Part shown: positions 24,111 to 37,775 of the stretch, one piece after another | Layout of the letters: each line of letters starts with the position of its first letter | Numbering within the stretch: position 1 is the stretch's first letter | DNA from: Enoplolaimus lenunculus | Taxonomy: Eukaryota; Nematoda; Enoplea; Enoplida; Thoracostomopsidae | Reading direction: 5' to 3' | DNA: 64,000 nt | Assembly: GCA_030248215.1 (NCBI GenBank) | Contig: JASANG010000896.1 | Location: 62,001 to 126,000, forward strand | Translations under genes and position numbers: made by a program | The notes under the pieces: generated by a model | The model's input: the letters and a program-made list of their open reading frames with translations, nothing else | What the model was told of the DNA's origin: nothing | The model's database searches: none

Positions 24111-27100
24111 TCGTTGGCAGCGTGCCAAATCAGTTATTTGGCCATTAGGGTTGCACTATACTTTACTGATCCGGACGCCGGCAGACCCCCGTCAAAATTT
24201 TTGGATCCAAATCAGTTGGGCAGTTTTGAAGAAACCTTTTTAATTATCCCACTGTTGTCTTCTATCAAACAAGTGCTATTGTGTGTGCACTGTGCAGGAA
24301 AGCAACCAATATATACACATCTTCTCTGAAAGTATAAACAATTATTTTGAGTTTAAACCTCAACTTTAGTTGGATTCTGTTAACAATCCCAGTTTATAAA
24401 ACTGAGCGTCGACGCAAGCAGGTTCAATCACGGTTCCGAAGAATAATTTCGCCCCCTCCACTTACTGGACAAGGTTTGGTCCCGCGTGTTAATTGAACGA
24501 AATGTACACATTTCTATCTTAAATATTTATTTTTTGTCTTGCGCAATCATATTATTGGGCAATACGTACACTCGCCAAAACGCTATTATAACTATTCTCA
24601 GTTTTCAAGTTTTTGCTCATAATCACTACAACTAAAACTTAATAATGCGAATTTTGTAATTTGTTATAAGTTTCTTCGATTGCGATTCATTGCCGATATT
24701 TTTCAAAATGCTTTTAATTTCACTTACTGACGTATAGCAGCGCATCTTATGAAACGGTGATGTTTCATGCTTTACGTTTGAAATAATCTGACTTGAATAC
24801 TTTGGCACACATTAACGCTTAGCCTCAACTGGAATCCGCTTATGCAAACAATTTGACATTGGCAAATCAGTATTTCGAACTAACTAGTAATCCGTAGTTG
24901 CACAGATGTGAAACTCTCTTAAAATACACGATGGACCCTAGGATCCACCATCCGCAGAGGAACATACGCGTCGCAAATTGATAACTCCTTAAGGCAATAT
25001 ACAGATTACGTACATGTCAAAATATATTCATCAAGCAAACACGCTTTGTCTTATAGAATAACAACACAAAAAGTAAACAACAATCTTCTATCTTCAGACA
25101 TTTAGTAGAAATACAGAAGAAAATTTGCATATATGGCCATTATGGATATATTAATCTGCTGGAACTCTGCCCAAAATACGTATGTATGGCGTTCCATCTT
25201 TAATATATAGATATATAGTTGCTATAGCTTATCACAGTGCTGCCATCTACCTCGAACCACAATATATAGTAGGTAATGTTGCTTTTAAATAACAAATTGC
25301 GTCATATTAAATTACGTTACACCTTTCTATGAATAACATCCGGCAATTGACAATACCATCAGAAGCCGAATATAAATTCTTTGGCGGAGCCGGCTCTATC
25401 GCAGCATGATTTACATAATCTGGCCAATTGTATTTTTTTGGTACGTACACGAGCCAGCACGATCCGTAGATCTACATAATTATTGGATGTGCGTGACATT
25501 TATTACAACAAAATTTAGATCTACTACATACAACTACGTATATATGGCGTAGCTACCGCACCTATTTATCCATATTGCCAATATGTCAAGCCACAACAGT
25601 AATGGTTTCAGATTGGTTAAAAATAAATAACTACGGGGTTCCAGCAGGAACAGCATTTCAGCAAGCAAGAAGAGGAAATCTCTTTTTCACCGGAACAAGA
25701 ATTACAAAGATATCACGGTATCGAATAACTGCTGTGTATAGCGCCAAATGAATTATATATGTTACTTAATCACATGTGTTAGGTTTTAATCACGTAGTTA
25801 CGGAGTTTTGTAAATTTTGCAACCGAATACGTCAGATATTTACGAATGTGTCCGAAGATAAACTGCATTGCAGTACAATTTTTCTGACGTTAAATATTAT
25901 TTTTATGATGATACTTTCATAATCTGTCACAACACCGTAAAAATTCTGGTTCCTGCGCCTTTGATGTTTATGCAAGAACAAAAATCAAATTTTGCAGGAA
26001 TGCCGGTTGGCCCAAATATTCCGGCGGAACCCTACTAAATACCTACTCTGTAACGTGATTGGTGCATTTTTGAGCGGCACGCATCATATCGAAACAACAG
26101 AATACTGTGTATATCGGGAAGCGATTGCTCCCATAGTTTTGTAGCGTATTTATTGACGTCAAATTTTGGTGCCGAAGTTAACCATATTGGCGATATGGAT
26201 AGATGAATTGGTGCGGCGGCTAAAACATATATGTCGTGTGTGTACCAGTCGCCTGTCGTATTAGTTTGCTTTTTATACAAGCGTGTACCATTCGCGTTAT
26301 CGCACCAATAGGCAGTTGAAATAGCATTACCAAAACCTATCTGTAAGCAATACTTTATATATTTCAAAACAATCAAAATCACAAATAACTTGCCATATAA
26401 CTCAATATTTTTTATTTCAGGTCACATCCAGAACTGAGGTCGGCACGAAATAATTACTGCTTGCGAAAACAGTAGATTTGCTGGAATAATTAATGTTATT
26501 AATTTTGAAGGTCGCTAATCTGTGAAGAATTGTCAGTATTAACATTTAAAAGTTATGCGGCTGGCATTGTGTTGGTATTCTGAAACATATTATCGATATA
26601 TTGCAAATTTGAAAACGTAAGGTTCGGATCCGGATGCGGACTCGGCAAGTTAGCAACCTATTCGGATTAGCAACTTATTCGGATTCGGTCAAGTCGTAAA
26701 TTCGCTGCAACCCTGATGTATACATATTTACGTATTAACACAAACATGTTCGTTTCTAGTCTGATACCTGCGGCAAAATAATGCATAAATCCCTATACTC
26801 GTTTGTCAGCTGCACCCTCATTACCGCCAACTGTAATAGCGTCTCTGTAAAATGCCCAATTGGTTTTAGTACGTACTCCGTTTCATTTAAGATCCCGTCC
26901 TTGTTTCAATACTTCAACGCTAAATTTCCGATAGGGTCAAACTAAATAATTTACACTTAAGTAAACATTTAATAAACAATGCTATAAAATATTGGACACT
27001 TGCTCACTTTCCACGCACGCTTGGGCTCAGGCTAAGTTTATGGCTTAGGCTCCGGTTTGGCAAAAGGTTTCTCTAAGGCTAAGCCTTTACCTTAGCCAAA

Positions 27101-28010
27101 GCTTTATACACTTACATGCACGAAAAGCGTACAACAGAACCAAATTTTAACATAGGATCTAACGAAGTAGAATCTTTTGAGGGAACACAGTTTGTCTACT
27201 CCCCCTGCCTGTTCCGTTTTTAATTCTTTTTAAACATATATAGGTATATATTGTAATACAAATACGTACAACATAAAAAATCTTCCACGTTTACAAATGA
27301 CACAAAGGCACCAGAGCAGAACGAGACCGCTTGCTCCATCCAAAAACACACCAAACTACTGCCAACTCAGGGCCCGTATACTAAACGAGATGTAATTATA
27401 ATACCGAGGAAGGCAGCAACCATTTCCCATCCAGGGGCATAGCGACGATTTCATTTCGGCAGCGAATAACCCAATCAAAAGTTGTTTTGCGAGGGAGTGA
27501 AAAAATAATTGTACACTAAAATCCAGCAGGTTACTCTAAAGCTACTAAAAAGTACCTTTTCGTCGTCTCTTTTAAAATTTCGAAACAGGACAAATCCCCC
27601 CTTACACTTCTTGTTTCTCAACGCAACTCGGGCTGAACACACAGCACTTTAGTGACTTCTTATACACATAATATGTACAATACAAGATATATTTAGTTAA
27701 ACTTGAAACGCCGTGTTGATATTAGTACATTATAAACGTCATGTACTAAGTCATACTCACATCCCAACTATGTATATGATGAATCAAATATGCTCCCATG
27801 CCCATTACAAGTCATTATTACCCTAACGTTATTCTGAGTTTACCCTCCCACACCTATGGTCACCTCTAACTCAATACAGGTTATTTCCCTCCGCACTAAT
27901 TGTGACTTGCCCCCCTCCTTTATTGCAACCTCCAGCTCATTCTTTGTTATGTTCCCATTCTAATTTTGACTCACTCCCTTTGCAGTTACGGTGCCATATA
28001 ACTAAATGCT
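24111..28010. other. Gene-free AT-rich stretch
   Basis: No host gene recognised. A block ending TCAGAACTGAGGTCG-like sequence near 26,425 and a GGTTCGGATCC / ATTCGGATTCGG block near 26,620-26,720 recur inside the composite element at 57,939-58,150. Runs of GGCTTAGGCT and AAGGCTAAGCC near 27,010-27,110 resemble the interior of MITEs at 34.1 and 36.3 kb. Confidence 0.4.
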
Positions 28011-28640
28011 TAGAGTTGCAACCTAAACCCAGACCCGTAATTTTTCAAAATTAAAACCCGGACCAGGACCCGAAATTTTTCCATTCAAAAGTCGGACCCG
28101 GAAAGTTTTCACAACATAAACTCGAACTTGGTTCTAAATTCAAAATTTTTAAGACAACCCGTATAAAATGGACATTTTGTCTCTGTATATAACTTCTAGA
28201 AGCATGGCTGGACTTAGGTTATGTCAGTGTCGCTAAATTATACACGTGGGGCAAGGAGCGTAGCCACGGACTCAAAAATGACGGCCCATCCAAGATCTGA
28301 GAAAAATTTAAGCTGGTTGTTGAGTCTTGAGTTCCCAAATAGCGAATCCAGAAGCATATGACGAGGGACACCTTATATTTTCACCTTGAAATGCGACATT
28401 GAACGTGATCCCGTTTCCCTCGAGTTAGCTTCGAAGCCACTCGAGGTTTTATACGGTAGTCCGGGTATTTTGTCCAGGAAATTTTTGCACTAATCGAAGC
28501 CGAAATTTTTCGTTGTAAAAGTTCGCACCCGAAATTTCTCAAAACCAATTCCCGGGCCAGGAATTTCTCAAAACAAAAACCCGGACCGGCAATCTTTCTG
28601 TGAAGATACTTTGAATAATCACATTACACGGCCCGGGACC
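28011..28640. repeat. Region of AACCCGGACC-type degenerate repeats
   Basis: It begins TAGAGTTGCAACC and carries many variants of AACCCGGACC and CCCGAAATTTTTC, with a CGGCCCGGGACCCGG block at the right. The composition resembles the GC-rich ends of hAT-type elements at 6,660-7,366, but I cannot define termini or a target duplication. Confidence 0.35.
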
Positions 28641-31600
28641 CGGACGCTGATGTAACTTTTATAACTGCAAACCATTTGTTTTTCAAAATTCCTTGGCATA
28701 TACTCAATGTAAAAATTACAAAATACACAATTACCTAAAAAATTAAGTTTTTCACATAAAAATTTACAAACTAAAAATACAGAAAATTTCGGTAAAAAAT
28801 ACATATCGGATTTAATAACAGAACTGCATAAGCAACAAGTACTCGGTTTGTTTCAATAACGGAATTTAAATTTCGCCTACTCGAGACACAGTTAGTGAGA
28901 ATTGTCCGAATTGTTTTTCACACCGGTTTATGTTGAAAAACATGGTCGCTGCCTAAAACCAATCTGTCAAAATGTGACCAAAACTTAATGCTGGAACCTT
29001 TGCGTTCGCAGTCGCGAATCCAACAACACTGATGCCAGCTACAGGAAGGCGCAATTTACAACAATGGAACAAACCTCACGAACGAAATGCCAAACGCAAT
29101 GTCAGTATTAAATTGTAATGCAAAATTTTGGGTTTGAAAATCTTGGGAGCAGGTCCGCCCCGCCCGTCCCCTGTTACTGCGCCCCTGGCGGTTAACTATA
29201 TAATCATAAACTCATTCTTTGTCTACGAACAGCTTACCTATACGCTCACTTACTCTGAATATTATTCATTTGTTCGACTAAATTGCTTTAAAAATAATAT
29301 CTATGCGCCTTGTGTGTGAACGTCGTCAAATACGTACACGAGGGTGCAGCTGAACCCCTGAATACCCTCACCAAATATAAATAGATGAACATACAGTACA
29401 AATATTGCTTAATAATGTCAAACTATCCAGCCTATTATATATGTTTTGCTTAAAAACTCAGCGTAAACGCTCCCAACCCAATATTTCGTAGGTACCCAGC
29501 GCGCTACGTACAGTGATGCACAATATATACTCTGTTCCGACTAATATCGAGACTAATTTTAGTCAGCAAATAACATATAGACAGTAAAGCTAAACCCACG
29601 ATTTATCATCATAATTTAGCAAAACACTTTTAAATCTCAAAATTATGGTGTTTTCGTTCTGTCCTTAGCAACAACAAAAGATATATTCCTCCATTCAAGC
29701 GCGCTGTGCAAATATTTATACGTAACTTCTGTTATCCCCGTAACCGGCGTCCACCCAAAAATGGTTTGCGTTCGAAAAATTTGTCTCTGATCATTTCACG
29801 GCCAAGTTTTAACATTTAAAAATTTTGTTTTCAGTATTTGCCACAAAATATACTAACTTTTTTTCGCGCGCTGCTTACAGTACAATACGATTGCCCATGT
29901 CAATACCTAATGCCGACAACGGCATACCCGGTGGTAGCCAATATATTCAAAATTCTATTTTTTACTATCGAGAACAAAATTTTAACACCGGAAACTAAGT
30001 ATACTATTTCAAACTTCAAACGCATGTAAAATGTCTTAAGGAGCACATAAGAATTTTGCACCGATTAAAGTTTTACGGGAGAGCCAATACATATCTACAG
30101 ACAGATGGATCATAATGGAAGCCACTGAGAACCGGGCCCTAAAGCCAATTTGGTTTACGGATAATGATGTGCCCATATACACAACAAATGTGTTCCGAGT
30201 TGTCAAGCACTGATTATCGTACCCAAAGCGAGCACCTGGAACGCGCTAAAATCTATATTATTAAAGTAGAAACACCCCACAGACGTATTTTAGGCAGCGT
30301 TTCACATGTTGTGCGAATATTTCAGTATCAACAATCTATTTTACACCGTCAAGCAGTGATATCAACCCCACAAACTTGCAAATATAACTCGATATTTGCT
30401 TCACCAGTATATACCCTTACCGCAGTGAAAAATACGTATTCATCTGGGAAGTTCTATACTGAGAGTCCCGGTCCGGGTATTTATTTTTAAATGTTACAAC
30501 TTTATTTAGAAACACAGTCAGTTATACATGCAATTTTTACTTAAACTGCGAACAATATATACATTCAGGCATGCTGCAACAAAAGTCAAAAGTCAAACAC
30601 TTTACTTTTTAATAGAATTACTAAAACTTACATTCCGATTCCGGTTCCGACAAAAAAATTGATTCCAATTCGTATTCCGCTTACAACAAATTGTACTTCC
30701 GATTGGAAGCCGGCAAATTCGAACACATGGTTTAAAATACCAGTACTCCACGTATGTATGTAGTAATGAATTAAAAAGTGAACCTAAAGACACAAAGTTT
30801 TGCGCAGTTCTAAAAACTGAAAAATTATGCAAGACATCTGCTGCGGTTGTAACGTTCGAACCACGTTGACTAGTTGAATTTCTTTCAATAACAATGAAAT
30901 CTTAAATACTCAATAGGTTAACGTTAAGTACAGACTGATGTTACACATCCCAGCAATAAAAAACCCACAAACCATCGATTTCACGCAGGAACCGGATATC
31001 CGGTCACAAACCCTAGCTAATACATAAAATAAATAACATACAAAACAATACGTATTCAAATACATTTCATAGTATATACTTTCCATTACCTATGTGGGAT
31101 AGTCAGATTTTATAATACTGCCTCCATCAACAGGGTCGTAGCCAAGATTTCATTCCGGCAACGTATAATCTTTTGCGAGCGAGCTTAGATTACCAGAAAG
31201 TAATTGGGTTCATGGGTCCAATAGAATATTATAAAGTCTGTTAAAACTAAAAGAGCAATATTTATCGAGTTTTTATACACTTCGAGGGAACATACTACTC
31301 TACCCTCCCTTGTATAACAGGCCCTGCATTCAACGTGCTGTTATGCGAATAGGGATATTCTGTTTCGTAATTTTGTGAAATATTTTTTAAATTTCTTAAA
31401 TTTATACTATAAAATCACATCATATATATGAATACGTCCGCACAGTGAGCTTGGTATCAATCATTTTGGATAAACATACATACATACATACACATGCAAT
31501 GGTGGATCTAGAAATTTCTGTCGAGGAGCACAATATATAATAATGCGAAAAAGCTCGCGGGTGACAAATCAAACGCAATTTTAGTACTTAGTTTTAATAC

Positions 31601-32276
31601 AAAATTTTGGTTTTGATCCCAGTGGGAAAGCCAATGGCCCAGGTGACCCCTATTTGATCCTCCAGTGCACATTAATGTCCCTATTATATATGCAACTGTT
31701 GTGTTACTGGGTTCACCATCTGCCCTCAAAAACGAAGAGCATTTTTTTCGCGACTTACAAATTCGACGAAGGGGTGAATATGTCTCTTCCACCATTCTCA
31801 CCCAGCTTTAAAACCAAAACGAACCGGGGCGGATCATGGCTTAACTTAACCGGGCACCAAAGCCGATTTGTGTTTTTGTCAGCGCCCCAAAAGGGTTGAT
31901 GAACAAACGTGGGTCAAGATATATTTTCCAACCCAAAATTTTCATTTCTGAAACACTTGTCAGGGCCCGTTGAAGGTGTGGAGTGTGAGACCGCAACCTC
32001 ACTGGCCTGCATTATGATCCGCTCCTAGAAACAAACCGTACCGGTGGGTAGAGTCTCAGCAATCCCCGATGTCAACTCAAATTTTGCTCTTTATTGTACA
32101 TTGTTTTTCTCGGGTTATTTTCTTCTCTCTAAATACACAACTACGAACGAGAATCGCCTTTATAATGAAATGAAACTAGCCTGTAATCCGGTGGCTAATA
32201 TATAAGTGTATATAAACAGATACACACAGTACAAGAAACAATCGCGAGGGCGCGTTACATAAATATACCTATAACA
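28641..32276. other. Gene-free stretch with repeat fragments
   Basis: No gene supported. A reverse copy of the 3,760-3,910 repeat lies near 31,495-31,640, with a diverged copy near 29,070-29,190. The piece near 30,620-30,715 (TTCCGATTCCGG, TGTACTTCCGATTGGAA) is a fragment of the 1068-1401 MITE family and matches 13,150-13,200. A CATA microsatellite lies at about 31,470-31,492. Confidence 0.4.
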
Positions 32277-32437
32277 AACTGCGCAGCCAGGTGGGAGTTT
32301 AGCGGTCAAAATCCCCTTTTGTGATCTGTGTTCAGGGGTTTTTAGGAACTTTTCAGTTGGTAACACAGGAAATCCATTTGAAATTTTGATAGAACATAAC
32401 CCTCACCTTTTCAATAATCATGGTTATGCCCCTGTTT
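32277..32437 (+). repeat. Dispersed MITE-like repeat, copy 2 of 2
   Basis: It aligns with 4,663-4,824 and ends ATGGTTATGCCCCTG. The complement, CAGGGGCATAACC, resembles a hAT-type end. Confidence 0.45.
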
Positions 32438-33136
32438 ACAATAGCAACAAAAAAACTACTGCAGAAACCATGATTCCGACTATGGCAACAAAAAATATAG
32501 GACCGCAGCCATCACCAGTTAAGCAACTGTCACAGGCCGCTAGCCTGCGCAATTTGTTTGCGGGAACCAAACGAGTTGAGGAATAACAAAATGTTTCTTC
32601 CGGGGGATACCGCTCTGGACACCCCCTTGGCCACCGCAACTTGTAAAAGGGATATAAAAGGCATTGCCAGCACCGAAAGCACCAAAACTACTGTAAAAAA
32701 ACCGAATGATACTGAATATTAGAATACCTGGATAAAAACAGAAAGCAATACAATCTTCTAGTCACCTCAATACGTTAAAAGTAAAAAAATCACACTCGCA
32801 TATATGCAGGAAATTGTCAAATTTACATGCTATATTACCAAAATCTTTCTTTCTGGTAAACCAAGAGACTAAGATTGAACAAAAAAATTTCAGCTGTGCA
32901 CCTTCCAAACACCTTTAGCTAAGCCGACTCCAATTCATTGGACAATTCCTGAATTCTAATAATTTCCCTAAATCTTCGCTGTCGTCAGCTCGATGGCAAT
33001 AAGATTGCGGATTACGTTTCGGCAATTCTTTAAAGTTAGGAATTTGATTAGGTTTCAACAAGCAGATCCTGAAAATCCAGGAAGATAGGTTACGCACGTA
33101 ATAAATCCTGATAATCTATTTGTTCATCATTTGAGT

Positions 33137-33195
33137 TTTGGCTCATGTTACGTTAAAGGCCGTTCCATTGTCCCGGGACAGCAATAAACCGGCAG
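33137..33195 (+). repeat. Inverted end motif of minisatellite family
   Basis: The stretch with ATGTTACGTTAAAGGCCG, then TTCCATTGTCCCGGGACAGC, is the inverted counterpart of 34,620-34,672. The two face each other about 1.5 kb apart. Related ends flank the array at 37.9-38.7 kb. Confidence 0.6.
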
Positions 33196-34139
33196 TGCAC
33201 ACATATGCACTCCTGTTTTGCGCAGTTAAATATATATTATACATATATATGTATATATTTATATATGTATCGGTGGTTCCAAATATCATAAAACTGCTTT
33301 TTTACATGTCGAAATACTAGATTTTTTGCGGCGACTGCAATTTCGGATGAAGGTAAGAGTGGACACTGACATAGAATGAAAAATATTAGGCAAAAATTAA
33401 TGTTATATACACAAATACATATCTTTGCACTACTTTAAATACTTTCAACAGTGTACAAATTTGCACCCTATATCCGGTTAACATCCGTTTCCGGTACTAA
33501 AATTACCATTCGGCTCCGGTTCCGGTATCTGGTAAAATTAAAGTCCGGTCGATCCCTGATATGTACGTATATACTTAGTGTGCGGTGTAGTAGGGACACT
33601 GTTTTACTTTTCATTCAGGGGGTGAACCAACCAAGACCCTCAGTTTCGAGGGAGACTAAACAGAATAGGGTCTGCCGCATCGCAAGTTTTCGCACTAAGC
33701 GGTTCTCACACTAGGACGACAAAATACATGTTGAAAGTACTGCGTTAGAAATTATAGGTGTTTCAATAATAAATTGCTCTGTGTGGGGGTTTTTAGGGGC
33801 GATAATGCCCCATCCTGCTTACCTTCTGAGAAGCTAATTAATAGAAAATTTTTCCATACGGTACAGTTTTTTCTTGTGGTGGGCAAAGTAAAAAAGTGTC
33901 TATATATGTGTCATAAATCTAGTGTGAGTCAGGGAATATCTTCGGTGAAAAGCATGAAATCGATTAATTTTAAAATTTTGAAAAAATTGTTTTGAACTCT
34001 GATGTTAAATTAAACATTGAGTTTATGTAAAAGTCTGGGTAAATTTTTAGAATAGGGCCGTAACAGTAGTATAAGGGTGTTACTGAGTCTAAGACTAAGC
34101 CTAAGCGTAAGGATGAGGCTATACCTAAGCCTAACTATT

Positions 34140-34672
34140 CCAACGGTCCCCATTGTCCAGCTGTCCCATCTGTCTCAACAGTCCCCACTGTCCCAACTGT
34201 CGTAACTCTCCCGCTGTCCCAACCGCCCTTTTGTTCCAGCTGTCTCAACTCTATCCACAGTTCCAACTGTCCCTACTGTCCAAACTATCCCAACTGTCCA
34301 GCTGACCCAACTGTCCCGCTGTTTCAACTGTCCCAACTATCACCATTGTCCCAACTGTCCCGACTGTTCCCACTGTCCCATGTGTCCCAGCTGTCCCAAC
34401 TTTCCCGCTGTCCCAGCTGTCTCCACTGTCCCATGTGTCCCAACTTTCCCGCTGTCCCAGCTGTCTCCACTGTCCCCACTGTCCAAATTGTCCCGCTGAC
34501 CCAACTGTCCCGCTGTCCAAACTGGATCTGTTCTGCTGTTTCAACTGTCACGCTGTCCGTATCCCCACTGTCCCAATTGTCCCAACTGTAACTGTCCAAA
34601 TATTTGCTGTGTACTCCCGGTACATTGCTGTCCCGGAACAATGGGACGGCCTTTAGCGTAACATTGGCCTGA
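34140..34672 (+). repeat. Minisatellite of CTGTCCCAA/CTGTCCCG units
   Basis: Tandem 8-9 bp units of the CTGTCCCAA / CTGTCCCG type fill about 34,140-34,610. They end in GCTGTCCCGGAACAATGGGA and GGCCTTTAGCGTAACAT, the inverse of 33,137-33,195. Open frames on both strands here (runs of SQLSR or GTVGT) only reflect the repeat and are not genes. Confidence 0.85.
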
Positions 34673-35395
34673 GTTTTAAACAAATGCATAATATTCGACG
34701 AAAAAGGTTTGTAATATCGGTTCCAGTTTAATATTCTGCAAACAACCGACATACGCATCCGGTATAAGCCTATGGGTGCCGAATATTTGCGGTTGTGGTT
34801 ACGAATAAAAAAACTGTTTTACAAACGAAAATACTAAACCCTTTGCCGCGACTGCATATATTATATTTTCGATCAAGCCTAGAGGTAAAGTTTTTGACAT
34901 TTAAAAATCCGATCTGCAAATAGATTGCAATAATTTAGTAATTATATTATTTGGCACGGCTCAAACACTATCATGCTATTAACAATGCACAAAGTTAGAT
35001 GCTATTTCCGTATCCAGCAAGATTTCCACCTCCGGTAAAATTAATATCCGAACTATAGCTGGCACCGAATATGCGGATATAAAAAATATCCGGATATGTA
35101 TGCGAAAAGAAATATGTATCCGGATATTTGAACGTATCCAGATATCTGAACATATCCGGATATCCGCCAAATATCTGAAATGCTATTGTTTAAACATTTT
35201 TTCGAATTAATTTGCAATGTTTCATCACTAAGGTAGCTGGACCTGACGAAAACAAATTCTGCATTCAAATCTGAGTCAGGATATTGAACTAAATTTTTGA
35301 CAATTGTTGTGTGTAGATCGGCTTTTCGGCGTATATTGTTTGTAAAATTAAGAGCTGTTTAAGTTTGGTCTTTTTTCCGTTATATTCGGATCTGG

Positions 35396-35990
35396 GCGCA
35401 GCATTGTATGCTCGGGATTTTGGGAAATTAGTATATTACCCGGCAAATTGGGATTTTGAGAAATTGCGATATTACCCGGGAAATTGGGATTTTGGGCGCA
35501 GCCTTTTTCGCTCGGGATTTTGGGAAATTGGGATATTTACGCGGTAAATTGGATTTTGGGCGCAGCGTTTTTCGCTCAGGATTTTGGGAAATTCACAACA
35601 CCTTTGACAACACAATAAAAAACAACTTCCCAAGATCAAACCTTCCATCCTCCAGATACTCTTTTTTAAATTACAATCTCAGGGGGGGGGAATCAAATGT
35701 GCCAATTTGGCGGCAAAGGGGCAAAGCCTTCTTGCATTCGTCTGTCTGTGGTTCCGTCAAGCCTACACCAGAACCTAAGCATACACCTTAACTTTTCCCA
35801 GGATATTTGGATTTCGCAAGGAAAATTCGCGTATGATCCTGCTTGTTTAGAAAATTGGGATATTACCCGGGAAATTAGGATGTTGAGAAATTGGGATATT
35901 ACCCGGGATATTGCGATTTTGGGATTAGGATTTTGGGAAATTGGGATTAGGATTTTGGGAAATTGGGATATATTTCCTGGGAAATTGGGA
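35396..35990 (+). repeat. Interrupted minisatellite, GGGATTTTGGGAAATT units
   Basis: Imperfect copies of a unit running GGGATTTTGGGAAATTGGGA, then TATTACCCGGGAAATT, fill 35,400-35,595 and again 35,848-35,990. Unrelated sequence separates the two blocks. Some copies carry a GGCGCAGC…TTCGCTC insert. Not coding. Confidence 0.75.
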
Positions 35991-36282
35991 GGAACCTGCT
36001 TTATACACTTGGGCGCACATTTTTGCGAACACCTACTTCCGCATTTTCACACCCAGTTGCATACCGTTTAGAACTAAAATGAATAAGCCCACAGTTTACG
36101 ATCAGCACAAATCAAACAAGACAATTCGTATAAACTTTATTCAACATTTTCGCGCATAAATGCCAACAACAACGTAACAGTATGAGCATTGCATGAATGC
36201 TCGAAACAAAAAGTTCATCTCAGTAAAAAAATTGCATTACTCGGATTCATGCACGGATCGGCCAATATAACTTTGAGGGGAG

Positions 36283-36440
36283 TAATAGTAGTATAAACAT
36301 ACGCTTATGCTTCAACGTAAGGATCAATTTATAACTAAACCTAAATCATTAGCAAACAATTGATCAAAAGCTTAAGCTTGCTGTACGATGTAAAGTGCCG
36401 CAAGAAAATGGTTCGCATTCAAAGTAACATGGGCAGACTA
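36283..36440. repeat. MITE-like repeat ending AAGTAACATGGGC
   Basis: The element runs from a TAGTAGTATAAACATACGCTTA block through a TTAAGC-rich middle to ATGGTTCGCATTCAAAGTAACATGGGC. Similar layouts occur at 41,281-41,402 and about 48,070-48,145. The end motif resembles those flanking the CTGTCCCG minisatellites. No target duplication was resolved. Confidence 0.4.
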
Positions 36441-37397
36441 ACTTGTGAAATGCCTTTAGAATGGCCGCAAATTCTCAATATAGCTTCAGGTACGAACGGT
36501 TTTTCTATTTCTGCGAAAACATTGTTGCAGCAGTAGATATATAGCAAATTATTCTAACTAAACTGCCCGAAAGTTATGAACTGGCAATTCATAGAGCAAA
36601 ACTCATAATAAAAACCTACGATCTTTCTTTCAAGCTACGCATACCGATCTTAATAACATCTTAAAACTAAACTGCATCCACCACCGATATAAACGTATTA
36701 ATTACGAAATGCTCAGGAAGTTTTTAACGCAATACTGCAATGTTTTAACAAAATTTCGTTCACGCTGAAAATCTCTATTGAATAATCAACAGTTTCAACT
36801 GAATTTCTCCACGATTTAAATAGAATCCAGCAGGATTTCACGAGAATTGCTGCACCTGCTGAATTCCTGCAAAAATTCGATCCTGTTCACGTTCCTATTC
36901 CGGCATTGAAGTACACAGGAACTGGAATTTTCACTGTTTTGTGCCAAATTATGCAAAATAATTTTTAAAACTGTAGGTAAAATTTTACTGAAACTCATCT
37001 TTTTTTCGCAACTCATGTTTCACATGCACATTTTCATTTCAAATGGCTTTACGCTTGTTTTTTGGCAGAACTTGGAAAGCTGGCTATTAAAAACACAAAA
37101 CAGGCAATCTGCGGCATATTTTATTTTACGTTGTAGTTTAAATAGCATTAATTCGGTGGTGCAATATATATATGCAATTTCTGTTCCGGCAAAAGTGAAT
37201 TCGTGTTCCTGTTAAATATAGTTCCTGTTGAAACCCTGGAACCCACCATGACCAATCGTGCCTAAAGATGTACAAAATCAGCTTAAATTTTTTAACACTA
37301 TTCTGAATAAAAGTTTAACACAATCCTACAGTAATTTAACAGTATTCTGCAACATTTTCAAAACAGTCATTCGTTACGCACATCTAGACAAACTGCT
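36441..37397. other. Gene-free stretch downstream of RPL35A
   Basis: No supported gene. Sequence near 36,880-37,238 carries GTTCCTATTCCGG and ends TTCCTGTTGAAACCCTG, probably one end of another hAT-type MITE family whose other end I cannot place. Confidence 0.4.
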
Positions 37398-37775
37398 TCA
37401 AATCCTCGACGGATACAGCATGACTCTAATACGGCGTCCCATCGCTTTCGCCGGCAAATTGCGTTTAAACTTTGCCCGAACTGCTCCCGAGCATCCATGA
37501 GCGCGTGTCACGTGTCCCCAAATGACACGAACACGAGTATGTGCATTACGATTGGGTACTTTAGTCTTCTTTCGAGCTTTGTAGACGTACGCGCACCGTT
37601 TTCCCAAATAAAATTCAGCATCTTTTTTCGTGTACACATTTTCTAGTTTCAACAATGCTGTATGTTCACGTTGATTTCGCAGTGCACGACGGTAGCCGGC
37701 AAATACCGCTTTGACATACAAACGGCCAGATTTTTTCGTGTTACCACGATACGGTTTTACTTCAGTATCCGACAT
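37398..37775 (-). CDS. RPL35A: Ribosomal protein eL33 (RPL35A), single exon
   Basis: This encodes a 125-residue protein of the large ribosomal subunit that binds rRNA in the cytoplasmic 60S particle. The family signature is clear: [20 protein letters not shown], then [46 protein letters not shown] and the C-terminal [20 protein letters not shown], which ends exactly where the family ends. It is about 15 residues longer than the mammalian protein at the N-terminus, as in several invertebrates. The first ATG gives [20 protein letters not shown]. Unlike typical animal RPL35A genes it has no intron in the coding region, so it may be a retrocopy, although I see no obvious poly(A) trace or target duplication. 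The intact, conserved frame argues for function. UBA52 lies about 3.7 kb away on the same strand. Confidence 0.96.
   Translation of the reverse strand: MSDTEVKPYRGNTKKSGRLYVKAVFAGYRRALRNQREHTALLKLENVYTKKDAEFYLGKRCAYVYKARKKTKVPNRNAHTRVRVIWGHVTRAHGCSGAVRAKFKRNLPAKAMGRRIRVMLYPSRI

Noticed and set aside
32386-32586. 66-codon ORF starting MIEHNPHLF
   Set aside because: It overlaps the right end of a dispersed repeat and resembles no family.
27000-34140. Scattered TTAGGC-like runs as internal telomeric repeats
   Set aside because: Only two or three degenerate units occur at each place, within MITE-like sequence; no true telomeric array.
34251-34758. Open frames with SQLSR or GTVGT repeats
   Set aside because: They lie in the CTGTCCCAA/CTGTCCCG array and repeat with it; no domain and no splice context.
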